Assembly (NCBI GenBank): GCA_021234155.1
Contig: JAJEKV010000130.1
Span: forward strand, 468,508 to 532,507
DNA: 64,000 nt
Direction: 5' to 3'
Origin: Isoetes taiwanensis
Taxonomy: Eukaryota; Streptophyta; Lycopodiopsida; Isoetales; Isoetaceae
A program made the position numbers and the translations under genes. Position 1 is the first letter of the stretch; each line of letters opens with the position of its first letter. The notes below the pieces were generated by a model. The model was not told the origin of the DNA, searched no databases, and was given only the letters and a program-made list of their open reading frames with translations. This document shows positions 13,326 to 23,040 of this stretch, piece by piece.

Positions 13326-13980
13326 CTATTTGAAATGATATGCCCCAAATAATCCACCTTTGGGAGTCGCAAACTTGCACTTAGAGAACTTGGCAAAAGA
13401 GCGATGATGCCTTGGCTTTTGTAGGGCCAACCTAAGATGTTGCTCATGCTCTTTCAAAGTTTTACTATAGATGAGAATGTCTTCGAAGAAAATAACAACA
13501 AAATCATCCAAGTATTGGCGGAAGACGTCATTCATCAACCGCATGAAAGTTGCAGGAGCATTAGTTAGTCCAAAAGGCATAACGGTAAACTCATAATGTC
13601 CATATCTAGTGCGAAAAACAGATTTATGGATGTCCTCCTCTTTTATCCTTATCTGATGGTATCCGGAGCGTAAATCAATCTTTGAGAAATATTTGGCCCC
13701 TTGCAACTGGTCCATTAGATCATCTGCCCTAGGCAAAGCGTACCGATTCTTGATGGTATGCTTATTGAGCTGCCTATAATCAATACACATCCTCAAGGAG
13801 CCATCCTTTTCTTAACAAAAGGATAGGGCTAAAAAAGCCCTAAAAACAAGGCCGAATGAAACCTAGGTTTAGTAACTTCTGAGGTTGCTTCTTAAGCTCT
13901 GCCAACTCTGGAGGACTCATACGGTACGGGGCCTTACTAGTAGGCTTAGTACCTGGTTCTAGAGCTATCTCACATTCTAC
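13326..13980 (-). pseudogene. Ty3 reverse transcriptase, active site altered
   Basis: The main frame (13326-13796) reads [19 protein letters not shown], then the first catalytic Asp in [11 protein letters not shown], then [13 protein letters not shown]. The active-site box should read F/Y-x-DD. Here it is [13 protein letters not shown], so the first of the paired aspartates is Glu. Upstream (13797-13980) the N-terminal part ([15 protein letters not shown]) is still readable but is interrupted by stops. Confidence 0.88.
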
Positions 13981-14497
13981 CCCTCTAAAAGGAGGAAGCT
14001 TCTAGATCTCATCTGAAAAAAGAGCTTAAATTTCGGAGAAGGTTGGCAATCCTTCCCAGGCAAGGTGTCAATTACATACGCTAGCATCGACTCAATAGGG
14101 GCAAGTCTAATGACGCAAAGGAGCTTTTCCTTGCGTAACTTTTTTCTAAGCTGCGTGATAGACATAGATCGCATAATAGGGTTGAATGGATCACCTTTAA
14201 TAGTCACGCGTGCTCCATTGGCGGCGTTGAAGGTAACCTCCGGCTTTCATGGTCTATATTGGCCTTGCGGATGCCAAAAATTCCATACCCACAATAAGAT
14301 CATATTTGCCAATGTCCATTAACTTCGGCACCCAAGGCAACCGTGCACCGCAACCGCAAGATCTTAAGGTTAATCGCTACCGCCATGAGTGTGTAATCGA
14401 TCTTACCATCGGCTAACGTGGATGGCTTTGGCTGGGATCTCAACGTTTCAATTTTGCAATACCCAGGCCATTCTAGGAGAAGCAAAATTTATGTGTA

Positions 14498-14725
14498 CTA
14501 CCCAGTATCCATCAAAATTATGAAAGGCTTACCGTCTACTTGGCCTATGGTAGAAATAATGTAAGGCTGACTTTCAGCATTGCTTGGGTTTCTATAGTCA
14601 GCAAGGATATGAGACGACCGTGAATATACTGCGGAGCCGCCCCTCCCCGGCGGTAGTGTTGACTCAAGATCGTCCCAATCGAGGTCAGCCATAGCCACCA
14701 AGGCGGTTTGCGGACATAAGGGCAA
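14498..14725 (-). pseudogene. Ty3 aspartic protease fragment
   Basis: The frame ends IISTIGQVDGKPFIILMDTG, with the DTG catalytic triad of retroviral-type aspartic proteases, and stops right after it. The protease remainder lies in other frames downstream. A frameshift immediately upstream separates it from the gag zinc knuckle. Confidence 0.75.
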
Positions 14726-15990
14726 TTTTGCATAAAAGTGCCGGTCGCATACACCTGTAGCATGCCTTATCTCTACGGAGCTGTTCTGCGGCCTCGTTAG
14801 GAATAATAGGTAAGAGGTTCGAACTTCCTTACCGACATTGTTACGCTCACGGGCTTTGAAGGTGACTTTCTTTTCCTAGCGGCCATAAGAGTTTCGTTGA
14901 GAGGGCCCCGGACTTGGCGGCGGGGTTTTGTAAGGTGTTATTAGGCGTGGCTCGAAAGTAAGAAGGGGCCGGATATCGGTTCCTTTTTGGTGTGTCCTCT
15001 TCGAGGCTTAATGCCTTAGCTTTAGCTTCGCGAATCGATTTTGGGTCTATGGCCTTAACCATTCGTTTAATGGATGGGGCCAACCCTTCAATGTAGCCCT
15101 CCACCGCCCTCTTTTCATATTCATCCTCGTATGCATCCTCAAAGCGCATGAATTCATCGGTGTAGGCTGGCCCGACATCCCCTTCTCGCTCTAACCTCGT
15201 AGAAGGTGCGGATTTGTTGGCATTTGTGTACGAGGCACATAATGCGACTTAAAAAGCCTTGGCAAACTTTTTGAACTTGCACTTGCTCCCCGCCGGGTGC
15301 TTGGCTCGCATAGCCCTTCCACCAAATACTGGGCGACTCATGTAAGGTTTGTGGAGGCAACCTTCCCCTGTATCCTTTTCTGTCATTCCATAGGATTTCC
15401 CAAACTCCTTCATCTCGTTGAGCCAGGACTCTGCATTCAGCCCACCTCTAGATTTGCCATCAAATTGGGCGATTTCCTATTTTTCCATATATTTGGTTAT
15501 GGCTGTATCAACCGTTTTACGGTACTCCTTATTCGTGATGTGCATGGCCTTAGGATGACCGCAGGCGATTGAAGGACTCGAGAAGTTCGACCGAGGAGGA
15601 GGTGGCACTTGTCCCTAGAGGAGCCTCGATGGCGTTTGGAACGGTGCCTCCTTAATCTGAGTGCAAAGGCTGGACTTCAGTCTGTAAGGCTGCTTGTGGT
15701 GGGGACTTGGCGGTAACGGAGGTAACTCCGGTCCATCCTCCTGGACATGCTGCGGTGGGTTGGTATTCAGCACATAAGTCTACAACTCAACTACTTGCCG
15801 CTTCATCAACATAAGTTCACCTTTCGGGGTTAACCCTCTTGGCATTGAGGGTATCGCCGGTGGCGTTAGCGTGCGTGCAGATCTATATTGAGCATAACAA
15901 GATATAAGCAGAATTTCAACAACATCAAGTCTCACAACAAGATCATTTTGGGTAGCACTGAAGTAAGAGTGAATAAGAGAAGACAAGAGA
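14720..15990 (-). pseudogene. Ty3 gag, frameshifted
   Basis: Readable gag pieces include 14847-15149 (FMRFEDAYEDEYEKRAVEGY...GLAPSIKRMV, typical of the retrotransposon gag helical domain) and 15154-15360. At 14710-14765 a CCHC knuckle is split: C-Y-R-C lies in one frame and the following G-T-F-M-Q-N-C-P in the next. The usual His position reads Thr in the surviving frame. An upstream piece, 15780-15986, ends in a leucine-rich QVVEL stretch. Several indels break the chain. Confidence 0.75.
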
Positions 15991-16132
15991 AAAGATTTTG
16001 ATTATAAGTCAAAACAACTGTTACATTGAAGAACTTCACACTGAAGATAGTTATCAACTTCAAGTGGGTTTTTATACATTGGTTATTTCTTTAGTCACAC
16101 TGGACATAGCATAACAACAAAGGGGTCCGGAC

Positions 16133-18229
16133 CTAGGGGTTCGCGAAAGGGTACAAGATAGAGTAGCGAACGCTCTCGCGTACAGCTCTCACTAACTTGT
16201 AGCGAGCCCAGGCCTGGACAATTACAGGTTGGTAGTCCCAGGTGGGGCTAACAATAAGGAGATTGAAAAGCCTCCTTAATGCGTAGAAAATTTGCCAGAG
16301 GTGGTCGTTGGCATCTTCAAAAGCTTCGTGCCTGGACATATCCCAATAGTCCCATGTATGGCGAAGGGTCTGCTTCAGGTCGTCAAAGGCCCGTTCCCTG
16401 AGGATGTTAACTACCTCCATCCCCTTGTCTGGATCATAAGGTTCTTCTGGCTCTTCGGGTTCCTCCATCTCATAGTCACCATCTCGCTCCGGGTACTCTC
16501 CATATCTTTGGCCGTAATCTTGGTCGGGAGGTCCGGGATCATCCCTTCGTATCAGGTCGGTAATTCGTTCTTCATACTCCTCAAGGGTCTCGTCTGCAAG
16601 ACGACAGGAATAAATATATATGCATTGAACAAATTCCCTAATTAAACATTGAAGAGAAAAGACAATTCAATGGTTTTTCGATAGTACCAGAAAATATAAG
16701 GAAAATCCCTGAATATATATATATATGAAAAGAGTACATAGATCATGTGATGGCCCCTTAAAGGTAATGGCAATCAAAATTACTTACAAATAGACATAAT
16801 TGTCTGCTTAAAACTAGAATTAAGAGGTCGACCCTTCAATATCTTGGGCTTGGGTGTCAAACTCGGGCTCTGGTCGATGCTGTAGGAGTAGCACACTAGG
16901 ATTAACTGATGAGGCAACTGATGAAGCTATCTCTGGAGGGACATTGGTAGCCAATGGCGCTGCAACCAGCAGACTTATGTTCATCCAAGAACCAATCTCA
17001 TGGTCAAACACTGCAATGGCTAGATCACGATTCACCAGGATGACCTGCTCAAGGTTAGGAGCTAACTTCTTATGGCCGGCTGTAGTTGAAAGTGCTCGGA
17101 GTGCCCATACAGCCACCTCTGCTTCAGGTACAATTGCTTTAGCAAAGAAAAGAACCTGTCTGCTGGTGAAAGCCGACAAAAAGAACCGAGTAATGTGGCA
17201 TTTCAGCCCCTGAACCATCGAATGGGTTGAAGAGGCCAACTCAAACTCCAAATTCTGGGGCAGCTCCTCCTCCATGGCAAAATCCTTCTCCTCCTGAGCA
17301 TACTGGCTCTCATCACATAAATCCTCCATAGATGGGTCGTCTTCGATCTTGACGACGACATCGTTGATGTTGGGCACATGTGGCCCCGTAGCCTGAAAAA
17401 CCAATTCAGGAATTGAAGATGGAGTACCCTGAATCATTAAATGGCATAAGGATAGCAGTGTGCTGATAGGCTCAACATCAAGAGGCTGATAGTTGAGCAG
17501 TTGGTGTATCTCCGGCACATAGACGGGACGAGAATAATCAATGAAGTCATCTGACCACGGCAATACTCGGCCGAGCTCATAGAGAAGGTGAGCCGTCTTT
17601 TGCTTGCCCTTATTGGCGATATCTTGTCGCCCATTGAATGTCGCTCAAAGAGCAAATAATCTTGATCCCCAACCTTGATGGTAGAAAGCGAACTTAAGCC
17701 GACAAAGAGCTTGGCCTTTACTACGGGGTAGAAGCTTCTCTTTGGCTAATTCCTTCCATCTTACAAAGTCGGCATAACTGATCGCTCATCCTCCTCGGGA
17801 TACGGAGGAAGTGGGGACTTGGCTTGCTCTAAAGCCCGGTGTCGCACACCGATCAACATACCTATCCATAATGGCAAGGGCAAACTGGGCCTCAAAGTAC
17901 AGCCCATTAGAACCGCAGTCAATGATGGGGGCGTGCTTAGCACGTCTGAGAATGCCCTTAAGAATATCGTAACTGTGGCGATCATCCCCAAACATGTGCT
18001 CTAAGATGTCCCTATGAAGATAGGGTTGAGGCGGCTCCTCGAAAAACTCTGCTTGGGGCAGGATTTCCTCATCATAGAACTCTAGGAAGGTCTCATAATC
18101 AGGGTGTGCGCGCATGTTGTCGATGAGGTCGACTGTACACTGCAACATGGGATCCAAAAGAGGGTAGGGAACCTGAGGATCCCATTGCTCGCCTCCCATG
18201 TACCATGCTAGGCGCCCAGCGTAATCCAT
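16133..18229 (-). pseudogene. Unassigned extra ORF of Ty3 element (ORF-b)
   Basis: Three same-strand frames read in order: 18229-17786 (147 aa, starting MDYAGRLAWYMGGEQWD), 17563-16820 (247 aa, starting MPWSDDFIDYSRPVYVPE) and 16468-16133 (111 aa, starting MEEPEEPEEPYDPDKG). The 17563 frame is open upstream to about 17650, where a register change joins it to the preceding part, so these look like pieces of one protein of about 600-700 residues. It is acidic, with a helical DLKQTLRHTWDYWD segment near the end. I recognise no domain. It lies between the leader and gag on the gag-pol strand, so it could be an element-encoded accessory protein, an extended gag N-terminus or captured host sequence. 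Confidence 0.5.
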
Positions 18230-18763
18230 TACTGCAGACGGAAGACGGGAGGAGGAAGAAAACGAAAGGAGTAAGAAATAATGAAACCCTAAAATGAATG
18301 TCAGTTTTAAAGTTTCTGGGCACGGCGTTCGAGGCGCCAGCTCATTATTGCTGTTATATTTTATATTTATTTATTTAATTATTTCTCTCTTTTTTTTTCT
18401 AATATGCGTACATAAAGAAAGAAAATCATACGCCGACTAATAAGTCAAAACAAGATTTGTATTAATATATAACAAAATTACATAGATACAAAAATGTTGT
18501 TTTACATAATCATGGCCGTTCCCCACGGATCCGGCGTGCTAGCTGAAGGTCCTTTGTCATGATCGTCACTCGCTTGGCATGAATTGCACATAGGTTTGCA
18601 TCGCCAAAGAGGGCCACCAAATAGGCCTCGGCTACCTCCTGGAGTGCTAAAATGGCATGGGTCTAAAACCGGAGATCTGTTTTAAATTCCTGAGCAATCT
18701 CTTGGACTAGCCGCTGGAAAGGAAGTTTCCGTAGCAAAAACTCGGTGGATTTCTGGTACTTCC

Positions 18764-19723
18764 TTATTTCCCTAAGTGCCACGGTGCCAGGCTTGTAACG
18801 ATGCCTCCTCTTAGGCTGGGGTGGAGCTCCGGGAATAGTTTTCCCAGCTGTCCTCGGATGCCGGGCCTTTCGGATGATCTCATCTCGCCGGTTGTCCCCT
18901 GCAGTCTTAGCGATACTACCCCGAGCCTTGAGCTACTCCTTATATTGAGCACCCGATTTACGGGGTGTCTTCTTCAGTTTTCGGCGAGGGACACGAACTT
19001 CTGGAGGTGGCTGGTCTTGCCTGTGCCGTTCTTCCTCTTCTTTCCTCAAGCTGCTCCTTACCGCCTCTGTTACCTCGTTCACCCTACGCTCTGCTTCATC
19101 CCTGCATTCTCCTCGGGGCTTGCTCTTGTTCTACTGCTGTTGATGGATAGTGTCCTCCGGCTTGGCGACCTCCTCGTCATTGCGTTGCCCTCGTGATTCG
19201 CCCGGGGAGGGCGGCTTGCTCCTCGACCCCGCTTTTCCGGCTATTCTAATATCCGTTCTTCTTGTAAGCTCCGGGGAAGTAGCGTGGAGGGTTGGCTTTG
19301 CATGTCCGCTCAACGGCCCGTAGAACTGGTCCGTGAAGAATGAGGGTGTTCGGCTTCGGATAATACGGTTAGTCTCCTCTTCATATGAAAAAGTTGGGAG
19401 GGTGTAAGATCCCCATCAAAGAGGCACATCCAAAAGTTTCCCATGTAGCGGTACCACGAAGGCGGGTCATCCAGATGCTAGCCATTTGAGGGTCCGCCTC
19501 TTGGGCCATTTGCGGTACATTTTGGGCGCTGCGTTTGTAGGGCCTCTTCTTCAGCTTGTTCATCCCCACCTGGCGGAAAGAACCGTGCGTACTTGTGGAC
19601 ACCATCTTCCTGTTCAACCACAATGCAGGTCTCCCGGATGGCGTTGAGCTTAATTACAAAACGCTCATTATAGCGGAAAGAGCGGGTATGGTATTCGACT
19701 CCTTCGTGAGAAACGTTTAACAA
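18764..19723 (-). pseudogene. Unassigned extra ORF of Ty3 element (ORF-a)
   Basis: Frames 19723-19478, 19623-19381, 19313-19131 and 18952-18764 on the gag-pol strand appear to be consecutive pieces. The first begins MLNVSHEGVEYHTRSFRYNE and continues FVIKLNAIRETCIVVEQED, a compact beta-rich stretch. Later pieces are Arg/Pro-rich. No family is recognised. An indel near 19500-19600 splits the best part. It is the most 5' coding-like segment of the element. Confidence 0.4.
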
Positions 19724-20099
19724 AATATTCGGTATCTCCTCAGTTTTTGCCTCCGCTTACGGGCGATGGGTTTTGTGCATTAGCGGTGATTCGCCATTAA
19801 AAACTCTATGGGAGTTTGAGAATGACGGGGCTTGCGCTTGTATACTTGCTTATTTGCCTCCATCCTTAAAAAAGTATTTGGTGGGCGCGGGCGGTGCTTC
19901 GGGGGAGAAAGGTATGGGATGAGGTTTGGCTATGGCGAAGAGAAGCTCCCAGTTCCGGCGGCTATGGCGGCTAGGCGGAGCTCAAGAGGGCACTAGGCGT
20001 TGTAAAAAAAATGAAGAAAAAGTTACCTTTTGACTACATTTGAAATTTTAACCCTAAAAATTTTTTTGGAGAAAAAAGTGGCGGAACAAGTTTTTCGAG

Positions 20100-20177
20100 G
20101 TGGCGGGCAGTCCCTACCTCGGCGTTCTTTGGCCCGATGGCGTCCGTACCCCCGTACCGCCACTTAGGGTTAGGGTT
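20100..20177 (+). repeat. Telobox inverted-repeat module, Ty3 copy 1
   Basis: Starts gtggcgggca, and a decayed right arm (taccgccac) ends at 20163, followed by ttagggttagggttt, two telobox-like TTAGGG units. A second, better-preserved copy follows at 20192. It sits in the untranslated leader between the right LTR and ORF-a. Confidence 0.7.
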
Positions 20178-20191
20178 TTTTTTTTTTAAGG

Positions 20192-20275
20192 TGGCGGGCA
20201 CACCCTACCTCGATGTCGCCACCGTCGCCAGCAACACCCGGGTACCCCCTGCCCGCCACTTAGGGTTAGGGTTTC
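20192..20275 (+). repeat. Telobox inverted-repeat module, Ty3 copy 2
   Basis: Perfect 10-bp arms gtggcgggca (20192-20201) and tgcccgccac (20251-20260) enclose 49 bp and are followed by ttagggttagggttt. The same arms, the same 49-bp spacing and similar loop ends (ccctacc...accccc) occur in the LTRs of the unrelated young copia at 58985 and 63607. Confidence 0.8.
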
Positions 20276-20438
20276 GCACCGGGTAGGCATACCAATTTTA
20301 TGCTTAGACCACGTTAAATCAACCATGACAACATCTACTTACACCACCAAAATCTCATACCACTCCAAAGATCCTCACTCACTAGCTAACGATCTAACGA
20401 GTTAGTATGTGGCCAGTGCAATAGTTTGGCTTCCCGAA

Positions 20439-20453
20439 CCATGCTCGATACCA
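20439..20453 (-). other. Primer-binding site of Ty3 element
   Basis: The minus strand reads tggtatcgagcatgg directly next to the right LTR. It resembles the initiator-Met tRNA site TGGTATCAGAGC with small changes. Its position fixes the right LTR as the 5' LTR in element sense. Confidence 0.75.
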
Positions 20454-22087
20454 GCGTGGCTCCTCCACGAATATATCGACCCCGCCTTATACATGCAGGG
20501 GACTTTCCCTCCCATGGCGACCCGATCGCCCACGGCGAGGAGCCCTCAGGTCTATCGGGCCATCTATAGAGATGCGAGTGAAGGTTTCTGAGGTGTCATT
20601 CGCCCACGCCAGCCGGTGGGACTCCTACGTCGGAAGCGTGAATACATGTTAGCACCACGGCATAAATCATATATAAATAACCACCACGAAGGGTGAAGTG
20701 ATCCATCAAATACCAACGGCAAAGAATATGCATCTAAACTAAGAAAACACCCCAAACCCCGGGTTCTACCCGGTTCGGACTCCCGTGAGGATAGACGACG
20801 GCCCGGCCTCAAGAGATCGGCGAGTAGAGGTATAACACGCGTTATCGGCATAGAACATCGGCTAGGGTTCTCCACTCCATCCGCCCCTCCCATTGCACAC
20901 TTTGCGGATGGGTCGATTCACGCTATGGCTTCGCTATAGCCTTGGGAGAGCGGGCTCGAGGTATCACCGCGGAGCCTACTCCAGGTTCATGACGCCCGAT
21001 CCGGATGAGGAGGTCAGGGAAGCGTCTCCTTCGGGGATCACAAAGTGGTTGGGTGGGTGAGCTAGAGAATATGTGCGCATCAGCGGCCCGCATTCATACC
21101 CGACTTACTCACCCTAAATCTACTCAAAGTGCAAGATGCTCCATACGGATCACACCTCTACACCCTGGGAGTGTCGGACCCATACCCGGCCCTCACGTGG
21201 CCAGGCTATCAAGCCCTAGTCCCAGCGTAGGAGTCTGAGGAGCCTTTTATGTTCGTGCAAGACCCCACCCCCACTTCACCACTGCGTCCCTTCTTTGGTG
21301 CTAAGCCAATCCATAGCATCTATGACCCGGTGGTCCCTTGTACCTGGCGCGCAACTAATAGGATATCTGGGGGCTCTATCTAGGAGCATACTACAATAAA
21401 TGGGCTCAGAGGTCTCTACCCCTTATCCCCCCATTTCGAGTAAAGCTATGCAAAGAATCATCAATCCATCCTTTAAGAGCAAAACCGGATTCGAAATAAA
21501 GAGAACTCACCTTTACAATCAAAGGGTTAGTTCCTACAAGTAAAACAATGAGAGAGAAAGAGAAACAAACACAACCCGGTGCCCAGGGCGCTACCTAGAA
21601 TTCACGGGGCTATCCTAGCCACCCACGAGTTCCCGCTAGACCCAAGTATCGTTTGGTGCTTCCATCTTCACGGTCTTGGTGCTGCGCTTGACTACACGGG
21701 TAAAAAGTACATGGTATGGGCGCCACCTTCGGGGTAGGCGGGGGTAAATTTCCGCCTGCTCCTTTTGGACGAATTTTGGGAGTCAATTAGGGATAGGGAT
21801 CAGGTTGATACTTAATTTGGAAGTCCCCATGTGGCCAATCGATTTGGGCGGTGGCGCCTTCCCAAAGCATTAATTAACCTAATTAATCCATTTAACCCTT
21901 AATTCCCTAGATTATAGGTTATTATCTTTAATGATTAAATTAGCAGCTAATTTAATCCCTTTTAGGTCAACCCTCTAGGTTACAATACCCCATGGCGGCG
22001 TACCTTTAATGGGTGACGTGTCGGTATATTTATACGTATATCGTATAAATACGTTACGTATACCGTAGAAATACGTGGAACGTCACA
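20454..22087 (-). repeat. Right LTR of Ty3 element (5' LTR in element sense)
   Basis: Aligns with 8875-10502 from end to end and ends gtcaca at 22087. Its inner edge is decayed: gcgtggctcc against tgtgacgctcc in the other copy. It keeps CGG or CG at many places where the left LTR has CAG or CTG. Confidence 0.88.
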
Positions 22088-22370
22088 GATCCTGCACTTG
22101 CATTTCCAGAGGCTCAGATTGATCTTCAATCATAGGCACTTTATGTATTTCATCTGTTAATATTTATTGGAGTCATATTTTGTGTTCTCTGTGTAACATC
22201 TTTTAGTTATGCAGACACGAAGCTGAATTGGAAAGTGGGATTTACATGTTATGGCTTTTTATAGTATCAGCATGATGTCCCATTGGCTTGTGACCTTCTA
22301 TAGTTTTGTGCAGAATTGAATAGGGATACTTGGCTTAATGTCTGAAGCATTTTCTAGGGCTGAAATGATA
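22088..22370. other. Spacer without recognisable gene
   Basis: Non-repeat flank of the Ty3 insertion. No reading frame or motif stands out. Confidence 0.4.
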
Positions 22371-22410
22371 AATAGAATAGAATAGAATATGATTTTATCG
22401 TCCACGGAGA
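22371..22410 (-). repeat. SINE-like 3' tail fragment
   Basis: Reads aatagaatagaatagaatat then gattttatcgtccacgga, the reverse complement of the SINE-like 3' end (GACGATAAAATCAT plus ATTCT repeats). The body is missing. Confidence 0.6.
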
Positions 22411-22734
22411 AGTAGATAATCAAATGGAAGATGAAACATGTCCATGCGATATACCAACATGTCTTAACAAGTTCTCTTGCAGGTTAATCCCATGCTCACG
22501 AGGGGCCCACACCACTACCTGTGCACCCATCTACCCATGAAAAAGCGCAGGGTGATTGCTTCCATTCGCACAGGTGCACACCACCTCGCATTGAGGCGAG
22601 GGGAGATGGATTGGGAGCAGCGTGAGGACAGAGTCCGTGTCCATCAGCAGCCATTAAGGATGAAAGTCCGCCCTCCGGGCTGTAAAATCTGAGCATATCG
22701 GGCTCGGTATGCTTTCGATTAGTTGTGCCCCATC

Positions 22735-23040
22735 GGGCCTTGCATGAGCTAACGACCGCGGCCTCTGTAGGCTTGTTGGGATCGTACCTCGAGGGAGGTA
22801 ATGGATCTGTGGACTTCGGTTATGCCCCTTGTCCGACATTAACCTGTTGTACTTGTGATTATGTATATAAGCGTGCGGTATATGTGGCATCCTTATTGCT
22901 ACTAAGGTTTTCCCGAAAACCCTTGAGGTGGGGTTTTTTAATCACGGTAGTATCGCTGCTGCTCTCTCTTTGTACTTGGGTCCCATAGGCGGTTGGTCTT
23001 CGTGGGCGATAAAATCATATTCTATTCTATTCTATTCTTT
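22735..23040 (+). mobile_element. SINE-like element, copy 1
   Basis: About 300 bp. The 5' part (tgagctaacgaccgcgg, then ggatcgtacctc) resembles tRNA-type A and B boxes at plausible spacing. The middle contains the segment gcatccttattgctact and facing aaaccctt/aggggttt-like runs. The 3' end is tcgtgggcgataaaatcat followed by (attct)n. A diverged copy in reverse orientation at 25728-25980 supports the element's extent. No polymerase III terminator or target duplication was confirmed. Confidence 0.6.

Larger units (their letters stand above)
8875..22087 (-). mobile_element. Ty3/gypsy chromovirus, 13.2 kb, decayed
   Basis: A complete but degenerate LTR retrotransposon read on the minus strand. 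It has long terminal direct repeats (8875-10502 and about 20454-22087), a PBS beside the right LTR, a PPT beside the left LTR, and gag, protease, RT, RNase H and integrase in Ty3 order. A chromodomain at the end of pol marks it as a chromovirus. The outer ends are tgtgac and gtcaca. The five bases flanking the outer ends are gatca and gatcc, a 4-of-5 match that suggests an aged target-site duplication. Frameshifts and stops break every gene, and the RT active site is altered, so it is not autonomous now. About 4 kb of additional coding-like sequence lies between leader and gag, unusual for the group. Confidence 0.92.
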
